Shown piece by piece: positions 1 to 6,366 of a stretch of 14,298 nucleotides of DNA. This DNA comes from Avisuccinivibrio_A sp964651505. GTDB lineage: Bacteria > Pseudomonadota > Gammaproteobacteria > Enterobacterales > Succinivibrionaceae. Below the pieces are notes generated by a model. That model was not told the DNA's origin. It saw nothing but the letters and a program-made list of their open reading frames with translations, and searched no databases. How positions within the stretch are numbered: position 1 is the first letter of the stretch; each line of letters begins with the position of its first letter. The position numbers and the translations under genes are program-made. The DNA lies in the NCBI GenBank assembly GCA_964651505.1, contig CAZYXT010000066.1, positions 1-14,298 of the forward strand, in the 5' to 3' direction.

Positions 1-15
1 AGGGGCAATTTTATC

Positions 16-45
16 TTGCCATATGTCACACAATCGTGCTAAAAT
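16..45 (+). promoter_or_regulatory. Predicted spc operon promoter
   Basis: TTGCCA (16-21) lies 18 bases before TAAAAT (40-45), and a TG at 37-38 one base before the hexamer makes an extended -10. The predicted start of transcription is near 52. In E. coli the spc promoter also sits just upstream of rplN, between it and the end of the S10 operon. The first bases of the window (AGGGGC followed by AATTTT) could be the 3' arm and U-tract of an upstream S10 operon terminator, but the other arm is outside the window. Confidence 0.6.
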
Positions 46-51
46 TCAGCG

Positions 52-97
52 CCTTTCAAGGTCATGATGACTTTGAAGGGTTCGGTTTGTTTTTTTT
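52..97 (+). promoter_or_regulatory. Leader hairpin followed by U-tract, spc operon
   Basis: Bases 52-64 pair with 68-80 to give a 13-bp stem with two G-U pairs and a three-base loop. A run of eight T follows at 90-97. The stem begins at the predicted transcription start, so it may protect the 5' end of the mRNA. The U-tract lies about 10 bases beyond the stem, which is far for an intrinsic terminator, so attenuation is possible but not shown. Confidence 0.5.
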
Positions 98-112
98 AAC
101 GGAGCATGTGAA

Positions 113-481
113 ATGATCCAAATGCAATCCATGCTTGACGTAGCCGACAATTCGGGCGCTCGCGCCGTAATGTGCATTAAGGTCCTGGGTGGATCTCACC
201 GCCGTTACGCCGCCATTGGCGACATCATCAAGGTGTCCGTCAAAGAAGCCATTCCCCGCGGCAAAGTCAAGAAGGGCGATGTGGTTGACGCCGTGGTTGT
301 GCGCACCAAGAAGGGTGTTCGCAGACCTGACGGCTCTGTCATCCGCTTTGACAGCAATGCTGCTGTTCTGTTGAACAATCAGCACGAGCCTATCGGCACT
401 CGTATTTTCGGACCGGTCACCCGCGAGTTGCGCAGTGAGCAGTTCATGAAGATTGTGTCTTTGGCTCCTGAAGTACTCTAA
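113..481 (+). CDS. rplN: 50S ribosomal protein L14
   Basis: A 122-residue protein that matches L14 along its whole length. It carries the family opening MIQMQSMLDVADNSGAR and a C-terminus close to that of E. coli L14. L14 binds 23S rRNA, sits at the subunit interface and contacts L19. The ATG is preceded by GGAG at 101-104 with eight bases between. It is the first gene after the predicted spc promoter, as in E. coli, and rplX follows 18 bases after its stop. Length and sequence are ordinary for the family. Confidence 0.98.
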   Translation: MIQMQSMLDVADNSGARAVMCIKVLGGSHRRYAAIGDIIKVSVKEAIPRGKVKKGDVVDAVVVRTKKGVRRPDGSVIRFDSNAAVLLNNQHEPIGTRIFGPVTRELRSEQFMKIVSLAPEVL

Positions 482-499
482 TTTAAGGGGTATAACCAA

Positions 500-829
500 A
501 TGGCAGCTAAAATCCGTCGCAATGACGAAGTAATCGTAATCACCGGCAAGGACAAGGGCAAGGTCGGCAAAGTTACCGCCGTATTCCCCTCCGAAGGCAG
601 AGTATTGGTTGAAGGTGTGAACATGGTTAAGAAGCACCAGAAGGCCAATCCTCAGGCCGGCATCGAGCCCGGCATCATCGACAAGGAAGCCAAGATTCAC
701 GTTTCCAATGTCGCAATCTACAACCCAGACACCAAGAAGGCCGATCGCGTCGGTTTCCGTTTTGAAGATGGCAAAAAAGTTCGCTTCTTCAAGTCAACGG
801 GCGCATTAGTTCCTTCTCAGGCCAATTAA
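500..829 (+). CDS. rplX: 50S ribosomal protein L24
   Basis: This 109-residue protein is L24, an early assembly initiator for the large subunit. The N-terminal KOW motif is visible around residues 7-34 (VIVITGKDKGKVGKV), followed by the conserved NMVKKHQK segment. E. coli L24 has 104 residues, so this one is slightly longer at its C-terminus (TGALVPSQAN). AAGGGG at 484-489 serves as the ribosome binding site. The stop lies immediately before an inverted repeat that encloses the start of rplE. Confidence 0.98.
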   Translation: MAAKIRRNDEVIVITGKDKGKVGKVTAVFPSEGRVLVEGVNMVKKHQKANPQAGIEPGIIDKEAKIHVSNVAIYNPDTKKADRVGFRFEDGKKVRFFKSTGALVPSQAN

Positions 830-867
830 GCAGTTTTTATCAGGAGTATAAACGATGGCGAAACTGC
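830..867 (+). promoter_or_regulatory. Candidate S8 repressor site at rplE start
   Basis: GCAGTTT (830-836) and AAACTGC (861-867) form a perfect 7-bp stem. Its loop contains the rplE ribosome binding site AGGAG (842-846) and the start ATG (855). In E. coli, S8 binds mRNA at the rplX-rplE junction and represses translation of L5 and the genes after it, so a stem at exactly this place is a good candidate. I did not verify the internal S8-recognition core, so identity rests on position and pairing. Confidence 0.45.
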
Positions 868-1409
868 ATGATCAATACAAGCAGGAAGTAATCAAGGCTT
901 TGACCGAGAAGTTTGGTTACAAGACAGTCATGCAAGTCCCTCGGATTGTGAAGATCACCCTTAACATGGGTGTTGGTGAGGCCGTTGCAGACAAGAAAGT
1001 TTTAGAGAATGCTGCACGCGACATGGCCGCCATTTCCGGCCAGAAGCCTTTAATCACCAAGGTTCGCAAGTCCGTAGCGGGCTTTCATATCCGCGAGGGC
1101 TATCCTATCGGCTGTAAGGTTACCTTACGCGGCGAACGCATGTGGGAGTTCTTAGAGCGTCTCATCGTGATCGCTATTCCGCGCATCCGCGACTTTCGCG
1201 GTTTGTCCCCCAAGTCCTTTGACGGACGCGGCAACTATTCGATGGGCGTGCGCGAGCAGATCATTTTCCCCGAGATCGACTATGACAAGGTAGACGCCAT
1301 TCGCGGCCTTGACATTACCATTACCACGACCGCCAAGACCGACGACGAGGGCCGTGCCCTTCTTGAGGCCTTCAACTTCCCGTTCCGCCAGCAGATCCCG
1401 ACCAAGTAA
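855..1409 (+). CDS. rplE: 50S ribosomal protein L5
   Basis: A 184-residue L5, which binds 5S rRNA and helps form the central protuberance with L18. The start MAKLHDQYK matches the E. coli start (MAKLHDYYK), and the conserved segments RIRDFRGL, SFDGRGNYSMG and EQIIFPEIDYDKV are intact. E. coli L5 has 179 residues; the extra ones lie at the C-terminus (RQQIPTK). The start codon sits within the stem-loop described for the candidate S8 site, so this gene is probably the point of autogenous control of the operon. Confidence 0.98.
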   Translation: MAKLHDQYKQEVIKALTEKFGYKTVMQVPRIVKITLNMGVGEAVADKKVLENAARDMAAISGQKPLITKVRKSVAGFHIREGYPIGCKVTLRGERMWEFLERLIVIAIPRIRDFRGLSPKSFDGRGNYSMGVREQIIFPEIDYDKVDAIRGLDITITTTAKTDDEGRALLEAFNFPFRQQIPTK

Positions 1410-1423
1410 GAGGACGAACCTAA

Positions 1424-1729
1424 ATGGCTAAAACTTCCATGAAGAACCGCGAGCTCAAAAGGCAGCGTTTGGCCGCCAAGTATCGCTCCAAGCGCGAAGA
1501 GCTCAAAAAGACTATTTCAAGTGTATCTGCCTCTGACGAAGACCGCTGGGCTGCCGTTGTTGCTTTAGCTGCCCTGCCCAGGGACTCCAGCCCCTGCCGT
1601 CAGCGCAACCGTTGTGCCGAGACCGGCCGTCCCCACGGCTATCTGCGCAAGTTCGGTTTATGCCGCATCAAGCTGCGCGAGCACATGATGCGTGGTGAGA
1701 TCCCGGGCCTCCGCAAGGCCAGCTGGTAA
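1424..1729 (+). CDS. rpsN: 30S ribosomal protein S14, zinc-free type
   Basis: A 101-residue protein equal in length to E. coli S14, with the family signature LPRDSSPCRQRNRC followed by GRPHGYLRKFGLCRIK and the ending GLRKASW. S14 sits in the head of the small subunit. Three cysteines occur (residues 58, 64, 80) but the paired CxxC...CxxC arrangement of zinc-binding S14 is absent, so this is the long zinc-independent form. GAGGACG before the ATG is the likely ribosome binding site. It follows rplE after 14 bases. Confidence 0.98.
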   Translation: MAKTSMKNRELKRQRLAAKYRSKREELKKTISSVSASDEDRWAAVVALAALPRDSSPCRQRNRCAETGRPHGYLRKFGLCRIKLREHMMRGEIPGLRKASW

Positions 1730-1744
1730 CAGAGGAGACACACA

Positions 1745-2137
1745 ATGAGTATGCAAGATCCCATTGCCGATTTGCTGACCCGCATCCGCAACGGTCAGGC
1801 TGCCGGCAAAGTATCTGTTTCCATGCCTTCCTCCAAGCAGAAAGTTGCCATTGCCAATCTGCTTTTAAAAGAAGGTTACATTGCATCGGTCAAAGAGACC
1901 GGCGATGTCAAGAAGATTCTGGAAATCGGCCTGAAGTACTACGAGGGCAAGCCCGTCGTAGAGATGATCCAGCGCGTTTCCCGTCCCGGCCTGCGCATTT
2001 ACAAGAAGTGCCGTGATCTGCCCAAGATCATGAACGGTCTGGGCATCGCCGTGATCTCCACTTCCAAGGGCCTGATGACCGACCGTGCTGCCCGCAAGGA
2101 CGGCTTAGGCGGCGAAGTTATCTGCTACGTCGCGTAA
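1745..2137 (+). CDS. rpsH: 30S ribosomal protein S8
   Basis: A 130-residue S8, the same length as the E. coli protein. It opens with SMQDPIADLLTRIRNGQ and ends with the conserved GGEVICYVA. S8 binds helix 21 of 16S rRNA in the platform and, in E. coli, represses the spc operon by binding mRNA at the rplE start. The inverted repeat at 830-867 is the candidate target here. The ATG follows GAGGAG after a short spacer, 15 bases after rpsN. Confidence 0.98.
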   Translation: MSMQDPIADLLTRIRNGQAAGKVSVSMPSSKQKVAIANLLLKEGYIASVKETGDVKKILEIGLKYYEGKPVVEMIQRVSRPGLRIYKKCRDLPKIMNGLGIAVISTSKGLMTDRAARKDGLGGEVICYVA

Positions 2138-2150
2138 TTAAGGAGGAGAC

Positions 2151-2684
2151 ATGTCACGTATTGCTAAGGAACCCGTTGTCGTTCCTCAGGGCGTTGAGGT
2201 TTCCATCGACGGCCGCGCAGTTACCATCAAGTCCAAAAAGGGCCAGATGACCTTCAACGTTCACCCCAAGGTCAAGGTAAATTTCGAGAACAACGAGCTA
2301 AAGGTTGACGTTGCCGACGGCTCCAAAGAAGCCAACATGCAATCGGGCACAACCCGCGCCATTTTGAACAACATGGTTATCGGTCTTGATAAGGGCTTTG
2401 AGAAGAAGCTGACCTTGGTAGGCGTAGGTTACCGCGCTCAGGCCAAGGGCAAGACCTTAAATCTGTCGCTGGGCTTCTCCCATCCCATCGAGCACGAGCT
2501 GCCCGAGGGCATCACCTGCGAGACTCCTTCTCAGACCGAAATCGTCTTGAAGGGTTACGACAAGGCATTGCTCGGTCAGGTTGCCGCCGATATCCGCTCC
2601 TACCGCGAGCCGGAGCCTTACAAGGGCAAGGGCGTGCGCTATGCCGACGAAGTTGTCCGCATGAAGGAAGCCAAGAAGAAGTAG
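2151..2684 (+). CDS. rplF: 50S ribosomal protein L6
   Basis: A 177-residue L6, the usual length. The beginning SRIAKEPVVVPQGVEV and the C-terminal signature PEPYKGKGVRYADE identify it. L6 lies near the sarcin-ricin loop and the factor-binding site of the large subunit. The start is preceded by AAGGAGGAG, one of the strongest ribosome binding sites in this operon, and 13 bases separate it from rpsH. Nothing in the sequence departs from the family. Confidence 0.98.
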   Translation: MSRIAKEPVVVPQGVEVSIDGRAVTIKSKKGQMTFNVHPKVKVNFENNELKVDVADGSKEANMQSGTTRAILNNMVIGLDKGFEKKLTLVGVGYRAQAKGKTLNLSLGFSHPIEHELPEGITCETPSQTEIVLKGYDKALLGQVAADIRSYREPEPYKGKGVRYADEVVRMKEAKKK

Positions 2685-2699
2685 GATAGGGGTACTAAA

Positions 2700-3053
2700 A
2701 TGTTTTTGAAGAAAGCATCTCGCATCCGCCGCGCCGCCAAGTCCCGCGCCAAGATGCACGAATTGGGAGTTACGCGCTTAGTCGTTACCCGTACTCCTCG
2801 TCACATTTATGCTCAGATCATCGACAAGGACAGCAAGGTTATTGCCTCGGCATCAACCTTGGAGAAAGGCCTGGTCAAAGATCTTAAGTACACCGGCAAT
2901 GTCGAGGCTGCCAAGGTCATCGGCGCCGAGGTGGCCAAGCGCGCTTTGGCAGCCTCCGTTGAAACCGTAGCCTTCGATCGCTCAGGCTATAAGTATCATG
3001 GCCGTGTTGCAGCCTTAGCCGATGCTGCACGTTCTGCCGGCCTCAAGTTCTAG
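2700..3053 (+). CDS. rplR: 50S ribosomal protein L18
   Basis: A 117-residue L18, the same length as in E. coli. Key segments are the basic N-terminus (KKASRIRRAAKSRAK), TRLVVTRTPRHIYAQIID and the C-terminal FDRSGYKYHGRVAALADAAR. L18 binds 5S rRNA together with L5 and helps attach it to the large subunit. AGGGG upstream serves as the ribosome binding site. The gene sits 15 bases after rplF and 11 before rpsE, in the conserved order. Confidence 0.98.
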   Translation: MFLKKASRIRRAAKSRAKMHELGVTRLVVTRTPRHIYAQIIDKDSKVIASASTLEKGLVKDLKYTGNVEAAKVIGAEVAKRALAASVETVAFDRSGYKYHGRVAALADAARSAGLKF

Positions 3054-3064
3054 GAGTTATTCAT

Positions 3065-3574
3065 ATGGCACAACATAAAGAAGAAGCTCAGGCCGGCGAG
3101 TTGCAGGAAAAGCTGGTGGCTGTCAACCGCGTTGCCAAGGTAGTCAAGGGCGGCCGTATTTTCTCCTTCACCGCTCTGACCGTCGTCGGCGACGGCATGG
3201 GCCGCGTAGGTTACGGTTATGGCAAGGCAGGTGAAGTTCCCGCTGCCATTCAGAAGGCCATCGAGCAGGCCCGCCGCAACGTAAACAACAACATCACCCT
3301 CAACAACGGGACTTTGTTCCACGCCGTTAAGGGCGAGCACTCAGGTGCCAAGGTTTACATGCAGCCTGCCTCCGAAGGTACCGGCATCATCGCAGGCGGT
3401 GCCATGCGCGCCGTCTTGGAAGTTGCCGGCGTGCGCAACGTGCTGGCCAAGGTATACGGCTCCACCAATCCCATCAACGTAGTACGCGCCACCGTTGCTG
3501 CTTTAGCCTCAATGCGTACTCCCGAGTCGATTGCTGCCAAGCGCGGCATGACCGTAAAGGAAATTTTGGAGTAA
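3065..3574 (+). CDS. rpsE: 30S ribosomal protein S5
   Basis: A 169-residue S5 (167 in E. coli). The N-terminal double-stranded-RNA-binding fold begins with LVAVNRVAKVVKGGRIFSF, and the C-terminal domain carries EGTGIIAGGAMRAVLEVAG and YGSTNPINVVRAT. S5 helps set decoding accuracy with S4, encoded in the alpha operon of this window. Loop 2 reads GDGMGRVGYGYGKA, where E. coli has Asn in place of the Met; this is an ordinary exchange. GGAG precedes the ATG. Confidence 0.98.
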   Translation: MAQHKEEAQAGELQEKLVAVNRVAKVVKGGRIFSFTALTVVGDGMGRVGYGYGKAGEVPAAIQKAIEQARRNVNNNITLNNGTLFHAVKGEHSGAKVYMQPASEGTGIIAGGAMRAVLEVAGVRNVLAKVYGSTNPINVVRATVAALASMRTPESIAAKRGMTVKEILE

Positions 3575-3577
3575 ACC

Positions 3578-3763
3578 ATGAGCGAGAAGAAAACCGTCAA
3601 GGTGACCTTGTTAAAGAGCATCATCGGCAGAAAGCCCGACCATGTCGCCACCGTGCGCGGCTTGGGTTTGCGCCGCATTCGTCATACCGTCGAGCTTGAG
3701 GACACTCCTGCTGTGCGCGGCATGATCAATAAGGTAAACTACTTACTGAAGGTTGAGGAGTAA
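3578..3763 (+). CDS. rpmD: 50S ribosomal protein L30
   Basis: A 61-residue L30, two residues longer than the E. coli protein. The conserved run LLKSIIGRKPDHVATVRGLGL and the ending NKVNYLLKV are present. It starts three bases after the rpsE stop, with its ribosome binding site (TTGGAG) inside the last codons of rpsE, so the two are likely translationally coupled. rplO begins three bases after its stop. Confidence 0.97.
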   Translation: MSEKKTVKVTLLKSIIGRKPDHVATVRGLGLRRIRHTVELEDTPAVRGMINKVNYLLKVEE

Positions 3764-3766
3764 GCC

Positions 3767-4381
3767 ATGTACTTAAATACTCTCAAGCCCGGTGCAGGCT
3801 CCCGCAAGAAGCACGTGCGCGTCGGTCGCGGCGTGGGCAGCGGTTTAGGCAAGACCTGCGGCCGCGGCATCAAGGGCTCGGGCGCACGCAAGAGCCCTCA
3901 CGTCCGTCCCGGTTTTGAAGGCGGCCAGATGCCCATGAAGATCAGACTCCCCAAGTTCGGTTTCTGGTCCCCCAAGAAGCAGTTTGCCGCCGAGGTGCCT
4001 CTCAATTCATTGAACAAGATTGAAGGCGATGTCGTCAACATGGAGACTTTGCTTGCAGCAGGGCTCATCACCAAGAAAGCCAAGTATGTAAAGATCATTC
4101 TCTCCAAGGTGCCCAACTTCACCCGCAAGGTTGAGGTCAAGGGCGTGGGCGTCACCCGCGGGGCCAAGGCCGCCATCGAAGCTCAGGGCGGCACCGTCGA
4201 AGTTGCCCAATGGGTGGTCGATGCTGCCAAGCGCCGCGAGACTTCCGAGAGGAAGAGCCGCGCCAAGCGCCAGGGCCTGATCGACAAGCTCAATGCTGCC
4301 GGCATTCAAAAGCCTGCCAAGAGAGACAAGGCTGCCAAGGCCGAGGCCAAAGCAGGCGGCAAGAAAACTTCTAAGAAGTAG
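3767..4381 (+). CDS. rplO: 50S ribosomal protein L15 with basic C-terminal tail
   Basis: Residues 1 to about 146 are a normal L15: MYLNTLKPGAGSRK at the start, the glycine-rich GRGVGSGLGKT segment, GFEGGQMPMKIRLPKFGF, and the usual end around AAIEAQGGTVEV. E. coli L15 has 144 residues and stops there. This protein continues to 204, with about 58 further residues rich in Lys, Arg and Ala, ending KAEAKAGGKKTSKK. L15 is a late-assembly protein of the large subunit. The tail resembles the unstructured rRNA-binding tails of other ribosomal proteins, but its role is unknown. The GAGGAG binding site lies in the last codons of rpmD. Confidence 0.97.
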   Translation: MYLNTLKPGAGSRKKHVRVGRGVGSGLGKTCGRGIKGSGARKSPHVRPGFEGGQMPMKIRLPKFGFWSPKKQFAAEVPLNSLNKIEGDVVNMETLLAAGLITKKAKYVKIILSKVPNFTRKVEVKGVGVTRGAKAAIEAQGGTVEVAQWVVDAAKRRETSERKSRAKRQGLIDKLNAAGIQKPAKRDKAAKAEAKAGGKKTSKK

Positions 4382-4392
4382 TTTAAAGGTAT

Positions 4393-4412
4393 AAGGGGCG
4401 GCATCGCCCCTT
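4393..4412 (+). promoter_or_regulatory. Hairpin between rplO and secY
   Basis: AAGGGGCG (4393-4400) and CGCCCCTT (4405-4412) form a perfect 8-bp stem with the loop GCAT, followed by only one further T. It resembles an intrinsic terminator with a short U-tract. It ends three bases before the secY ribosome binding site GGAG (4415-4418). It could act as a weak attenuator that lowers secY expression relative to the ribosomal genes, or as an mRNA stability element. Confidence 0.55.
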
Positions 4413-4424
4413 TCGGAGATTTGC

Positions 4425-5774
4425 ATGGCTAGAAAATCGCTCTTAGATAGCAAAAGTAATGCGCAGGCACTGCCTAAGGCCAAGGGCAACACCGAGTTGC
4501 GAGGGCGCCTTTTGTTTGTGCTGATCGGTTTGATCATGTTTCGAATCGGATCTTACATTCCGGTTCCCGGCGTGAACGCCGACGTATTGCAGCGCATCTT
4601 TGATGAACAGAGCGGAACCATCATCGGCATGTTCAACATGTTCTCGGGCGGTGCGTTGGAGCGTGCGTCCGTCCTGGCATTGGGCATCATGCCTTACATC
4701 TCTGCGTCCATTATCATTCAGCTGCTGGCAGTAGTTAATCCCACTTTGGCCGAACTCAAAAAAGAAGGCGAGTCCGGCCGCAGAAAGATCACTCAGTACA
4801 CGCGCGTATCCACGCTGTTTTTGGCCGCCATTCAGGCCATCGGCATTGCCACGGGCATTCCCAACATGATGCCCGGGCTCGTGGATAACGTGGGATTTGG
4901 TTTTTACTTTGTAACCACCATTTCCCTGGTGACGGGCACCATGTTTTTGATGTGGCTTGGCGAGCAAATCACCGAGCGCGGCATCGGCAACGGCATCTCT
5001 TTGATCATCTTTGCCGGTATCGTCGCAGGTCTCCCCTCGGCCATCGTCAGAACCTTTGAGCAAGCCCGTCAGGGCGATCTGTCCACCATTGCCCTTTTGA
5101 TCATCGGCGTGGTGGTCGTGGCCGTGACTTTCTTCGTGGTCTTTGTCGAACGCGGTCAGCGCCGCATCGTCATCGACTACGCCAAGCGCCAGATGGGCAA
5201 TCGCATTTATTCGCAGCCGCGCTCTACTTTACCGCTTAAGATCAATATGTCCGGCGTGATCCCGGCGATTTTCGCCTCCTCGATCATATTGTTCCCGGGC
5301 ACCGTGGTTTCATGGTTTGGTCAGGGCGATAATGCTGTGGCCAACGTGCTCTCGGAGATCTCGCTGTTCTTGCAACCCGGGCAGCCGTTGTACGAGCTGC
5401 TCTATGCTGCCGCCATCGTCTTCTTTACCTTCTTCTACACCGCCTTGGTCTTCTCCCCGCGCGATGTAGCCGAGAACCTGAAGAAGAGCGGAGCCTTTAT
5501 TCCCGGCATCCGCCCGGGCGAGCAGACTGCCCGCTTTATCGATAAGGTAATGACCCGCTTAACCTTAAGCGGCTCGATATACATGGTTTTAGTCTGCCTG
5601 GTTCCCCAGCTTCTGATGAACTGGTTTAATGTGCAGTTCTACTTTGGCGGCACTTCGCTTTTGATTATCGTGGTGGTCATCATGGATTTTGTATCGCAAT
5701 TGCAAAGCCATATGATGAATCAGCAATACGGCGATATAATGCGCAAGGCCAATCTGAGGAATTACGGGCGTTAA
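4425..5774 (+). CDS. secY: Protein translocase channel subunit SecY
   Basis: A 449-residue SecY (443 in E. coli), the ten-helix inner-membrane channel that works with SecE, SecG and SecA to move proteins across the membrane. Hydrophobic helices are visible, the first at about residues 29-45. The plug region follows around 65-80 (GMFNMFSGGALER). Cytoplasmic loop C5 contains GIRPGEQTARFIDKVMTRL near residue 361, with the conserved arginine that matches E. coli R357 at position 363. GGAG at 4415-4418 precedes the ATG. Placement after rplO is standard; a hairpin lies in the gap between them. Confidence 0.98.
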   Translation: MARKSLLDSKSNAQALPKAKGNTELRGRLLFVLIGLIMFRIGSYIPVPGVNADVLQRIFDEQSGTIIGMFNMFSGGALERASVLALGIMPYISASIIIQLLAVVNPTLAELKKEGESGRRKITQYTRVSTLFLAAIQAIGIATGIPNMMPGLVDNVGFGFYFVTTISLVTGTMFLMWLGEQITERGIGNGISLIIFAGIVAGLPSAIVRTFEQARQGDLSTIALLIIGVVVVAVTFFVVFVERGQRRIVIDYAKRQMGNRIYSQPRSTLPLKINMSGVIPAIFASSIILFPGTVVSWFGQGDNAVANVLSEISLFLQPGQPLYELLYAAAIVFFTFFYTALVFSPRDVAENLKKSGAFIPGIRPGEQTARFIDKVMTRLTLSGSIYMVLVCLVPQLLMNWFNVQFYFGGTSLLIIVVVIMDFVSQLQSHMMNQQYGDIMRKANLRNYGR

Positions 5775-5798
5775 AGCTTTTAGACATGGAGTGTTAAA

Positions 5799-5912
5799 AT
5801 GAAAGTAGGTGCTTCAGTAAAGAAGATCTGCCGCAACTGCAAGGTGGTTCGCCGCCACGGCGTTGTGCGCGTGATTTGCGTAAACCCCAAGCATAAGCAG
5901 CGTCAGGGTTAA
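5799..5912 (+). CDS. rpmJ: 50S ribosomal protein L36
   Basis: A 37-residue L36, a small zinc-ribbon protein of the large subunit. The zinc ligands are visible as C11 and C14 (CRNC), C27 and H32 (ICVNPKH), so this is the zinc-containing form. It starts MKVGASVKKICRNC and ends KHKQRQG, very close to E. coli L36, with one residue fewer in the loop between the last Cys and His. GGAG at 5788-5791 lies seven bases before the ATG. It is the last gene of the spc operon and is followed by a strong terminator. Confidence 0.97.
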   Translation: MKVGASVKKICRNCKVVRRHGVVRVICVNPKHKQRQG

Positions 5913-5931
5913 TTCAAAGTTATTTGCACTC

Positions 5932-5962
5932 AAAAAACACGCAAGGCTCTTGCGTGTTTTTT
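5932..5962 (+). terminator. Intrinsic terminator of the spc operon
   Basis: A perfect 14-bp stem: AAAAAACACGCAAG (5932-5945) and CTTGCGTGTTTTTT (5949-5962) around the loop GCT. The arms give a U-tract on both strands, so it can act in either direction. It separates the spc and alpha operons into two transcription units, whereas in E. coli transcription can continue from one to the other. Confidence 0.9.
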
Positions 5963-6193
5963 GTGTTTGCAAAGACGCAAATTTTGGCAGCATTCAAGCT
6001 TACGGAACTGCAGGGTTTGGGAGCAAAAATTCAGGCAAAGCCGCATTGACGCCCTTCTATCCCTCTTGAGCCTTAGCGCCAATGAGCATCGGACGATAAA
6101 CCTTAGAAAAAACGGCAAAGGATCTTCTGTATCGCTCCCCGTAATATCAAGCAGGATTTATGCAAATTTACCCGATTTTTGTCGCCTAAACTC
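5963..6193. other. Intergenic stretch with no recognised feature
   Basis: About 230 bases between the spc terminator and the predicted alpha promoter. I see no convincing gene, tRNA or long repeat. The short open frames on both strands lack a plausible ribosome binding site and protein-like composition. The rpmJ-rpsM gap as a whole is 445 bases, clearly longer than in E. coli, so a small RNA or extra regulatory sites could be hidden here, but nothing in the sequence shows it. Confidence 0.4.
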
Positions 6194-6222
6194 TTGAACT
6201 GTCTTCTAATCATCGGTAAAAT
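6194..6222 (+). promoter_or_regulatory. Predicted alpha operon promoter
   Basis: TTGAAC (6194-6199) and TAAAAT (6217-6222) with a 17-base spacer. The predicted start is near 6229, giving a leader of about 130 bases that includes the CRP-type dyad and the whole S4-type pseudoknot. A start here keeps the 9-bp pseudoknot stem intact, which favours it over the alternative box at 6281. Confidence 0.5.
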
Positions 6223-6237
6223 GTTTCGTCCCTAGAT

Positions 6238-6255
6238 CTGTGAATCATTTCACAG
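6238..6255 (+). promoter_or_regulatory. CRP-type operator dyad or leader hairpin
   Basis: CTGTGAATCATTTCACAG is a perfect dyad whose core is TGTGA, six bases, TCACA: the exact CRP half-site pattern and spacing. Its centre lies about 17 bases downstream of the start predicted from 6217-6222, a position from which a bound CRP would block transcription. As RNA the same bases form a 7-bp hairpin close to the 5' end of the transcript, so it may act as RNA instead. Confidence 0.5.
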
Positions 6256-6257
6256 TC

Positions 6258-6286
6258 TTAAGATTTTGCAGAAAGTGCACTATAAG
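6258..6286 (+). promoter_or_regulatory. Alternative alpha operon promoter
   Basis: TTAAGA (6258-6263) and TATAAG (6281-6286) with a 17-base spacer. The CRP-type dyad would be centred about 46 bases upstream of its start, close to but not at the usual activator position of -41.5. Its predicted start near 6293 would cut off the 5' arm of the S4-type stem (6288-6296), so I rank it below the box at 6194-6222. Confidence 0.3.
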
Positions 6287-6287
6287 A

Positions 6288-6366
6288 GGCTGACGCGTAT
6301 CCTGACGGGCTTTGCGTCGGCCGGTTGTTTTTAGACCTTATATTTAGGAGATCAATAGTGGCCCGT
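6288..6366 (+). promoter_or_regulatory. S4-binding pseudoknot leader (Alpha_RBS type)
   Basis: GGCTGACGC (6288-6296) pairs with GCGTCGGCC (6314-6322) over 9 bp, with one G-U pair. The loop carries TATCCTGACGGGCTTT, close to the E. coli alpha-leader segment TATCCTGAAAACGGGCTTT. Loop bases ACGGGC (6305-6310) are exactly complementary to GCCCGT (6361-6366), codons 2-3 of rpsM, so a pseudoknot covers the TAGGAG binding site and GTG start. In E. coli, S4 binds such a pseudoknot and traps the ribosome on the rpsM start, repressing the operon. S4 is encoded two genes downstream here. Confidence 0.8.

Noticed and set aside
62..700. Antisense open frame over rplN and rplX
   Set aside because: The sense genes are unmistakable ribosomal proteins; the antisense frame is a by-product of their GC-rich third positions.
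5930..6197. Short open frames on both strands in the rpmJ-rpsM gap
   Set aside because: The minus-strand one overlaps the terminator stem, neither has a plausible binding site, and the translations look random.
6325..6357. Upstream extension of rpsM
   Set aside because: It would translate the pseudoknot leader; GTG 6358 matches the S13 family start and the E. coli start codon.
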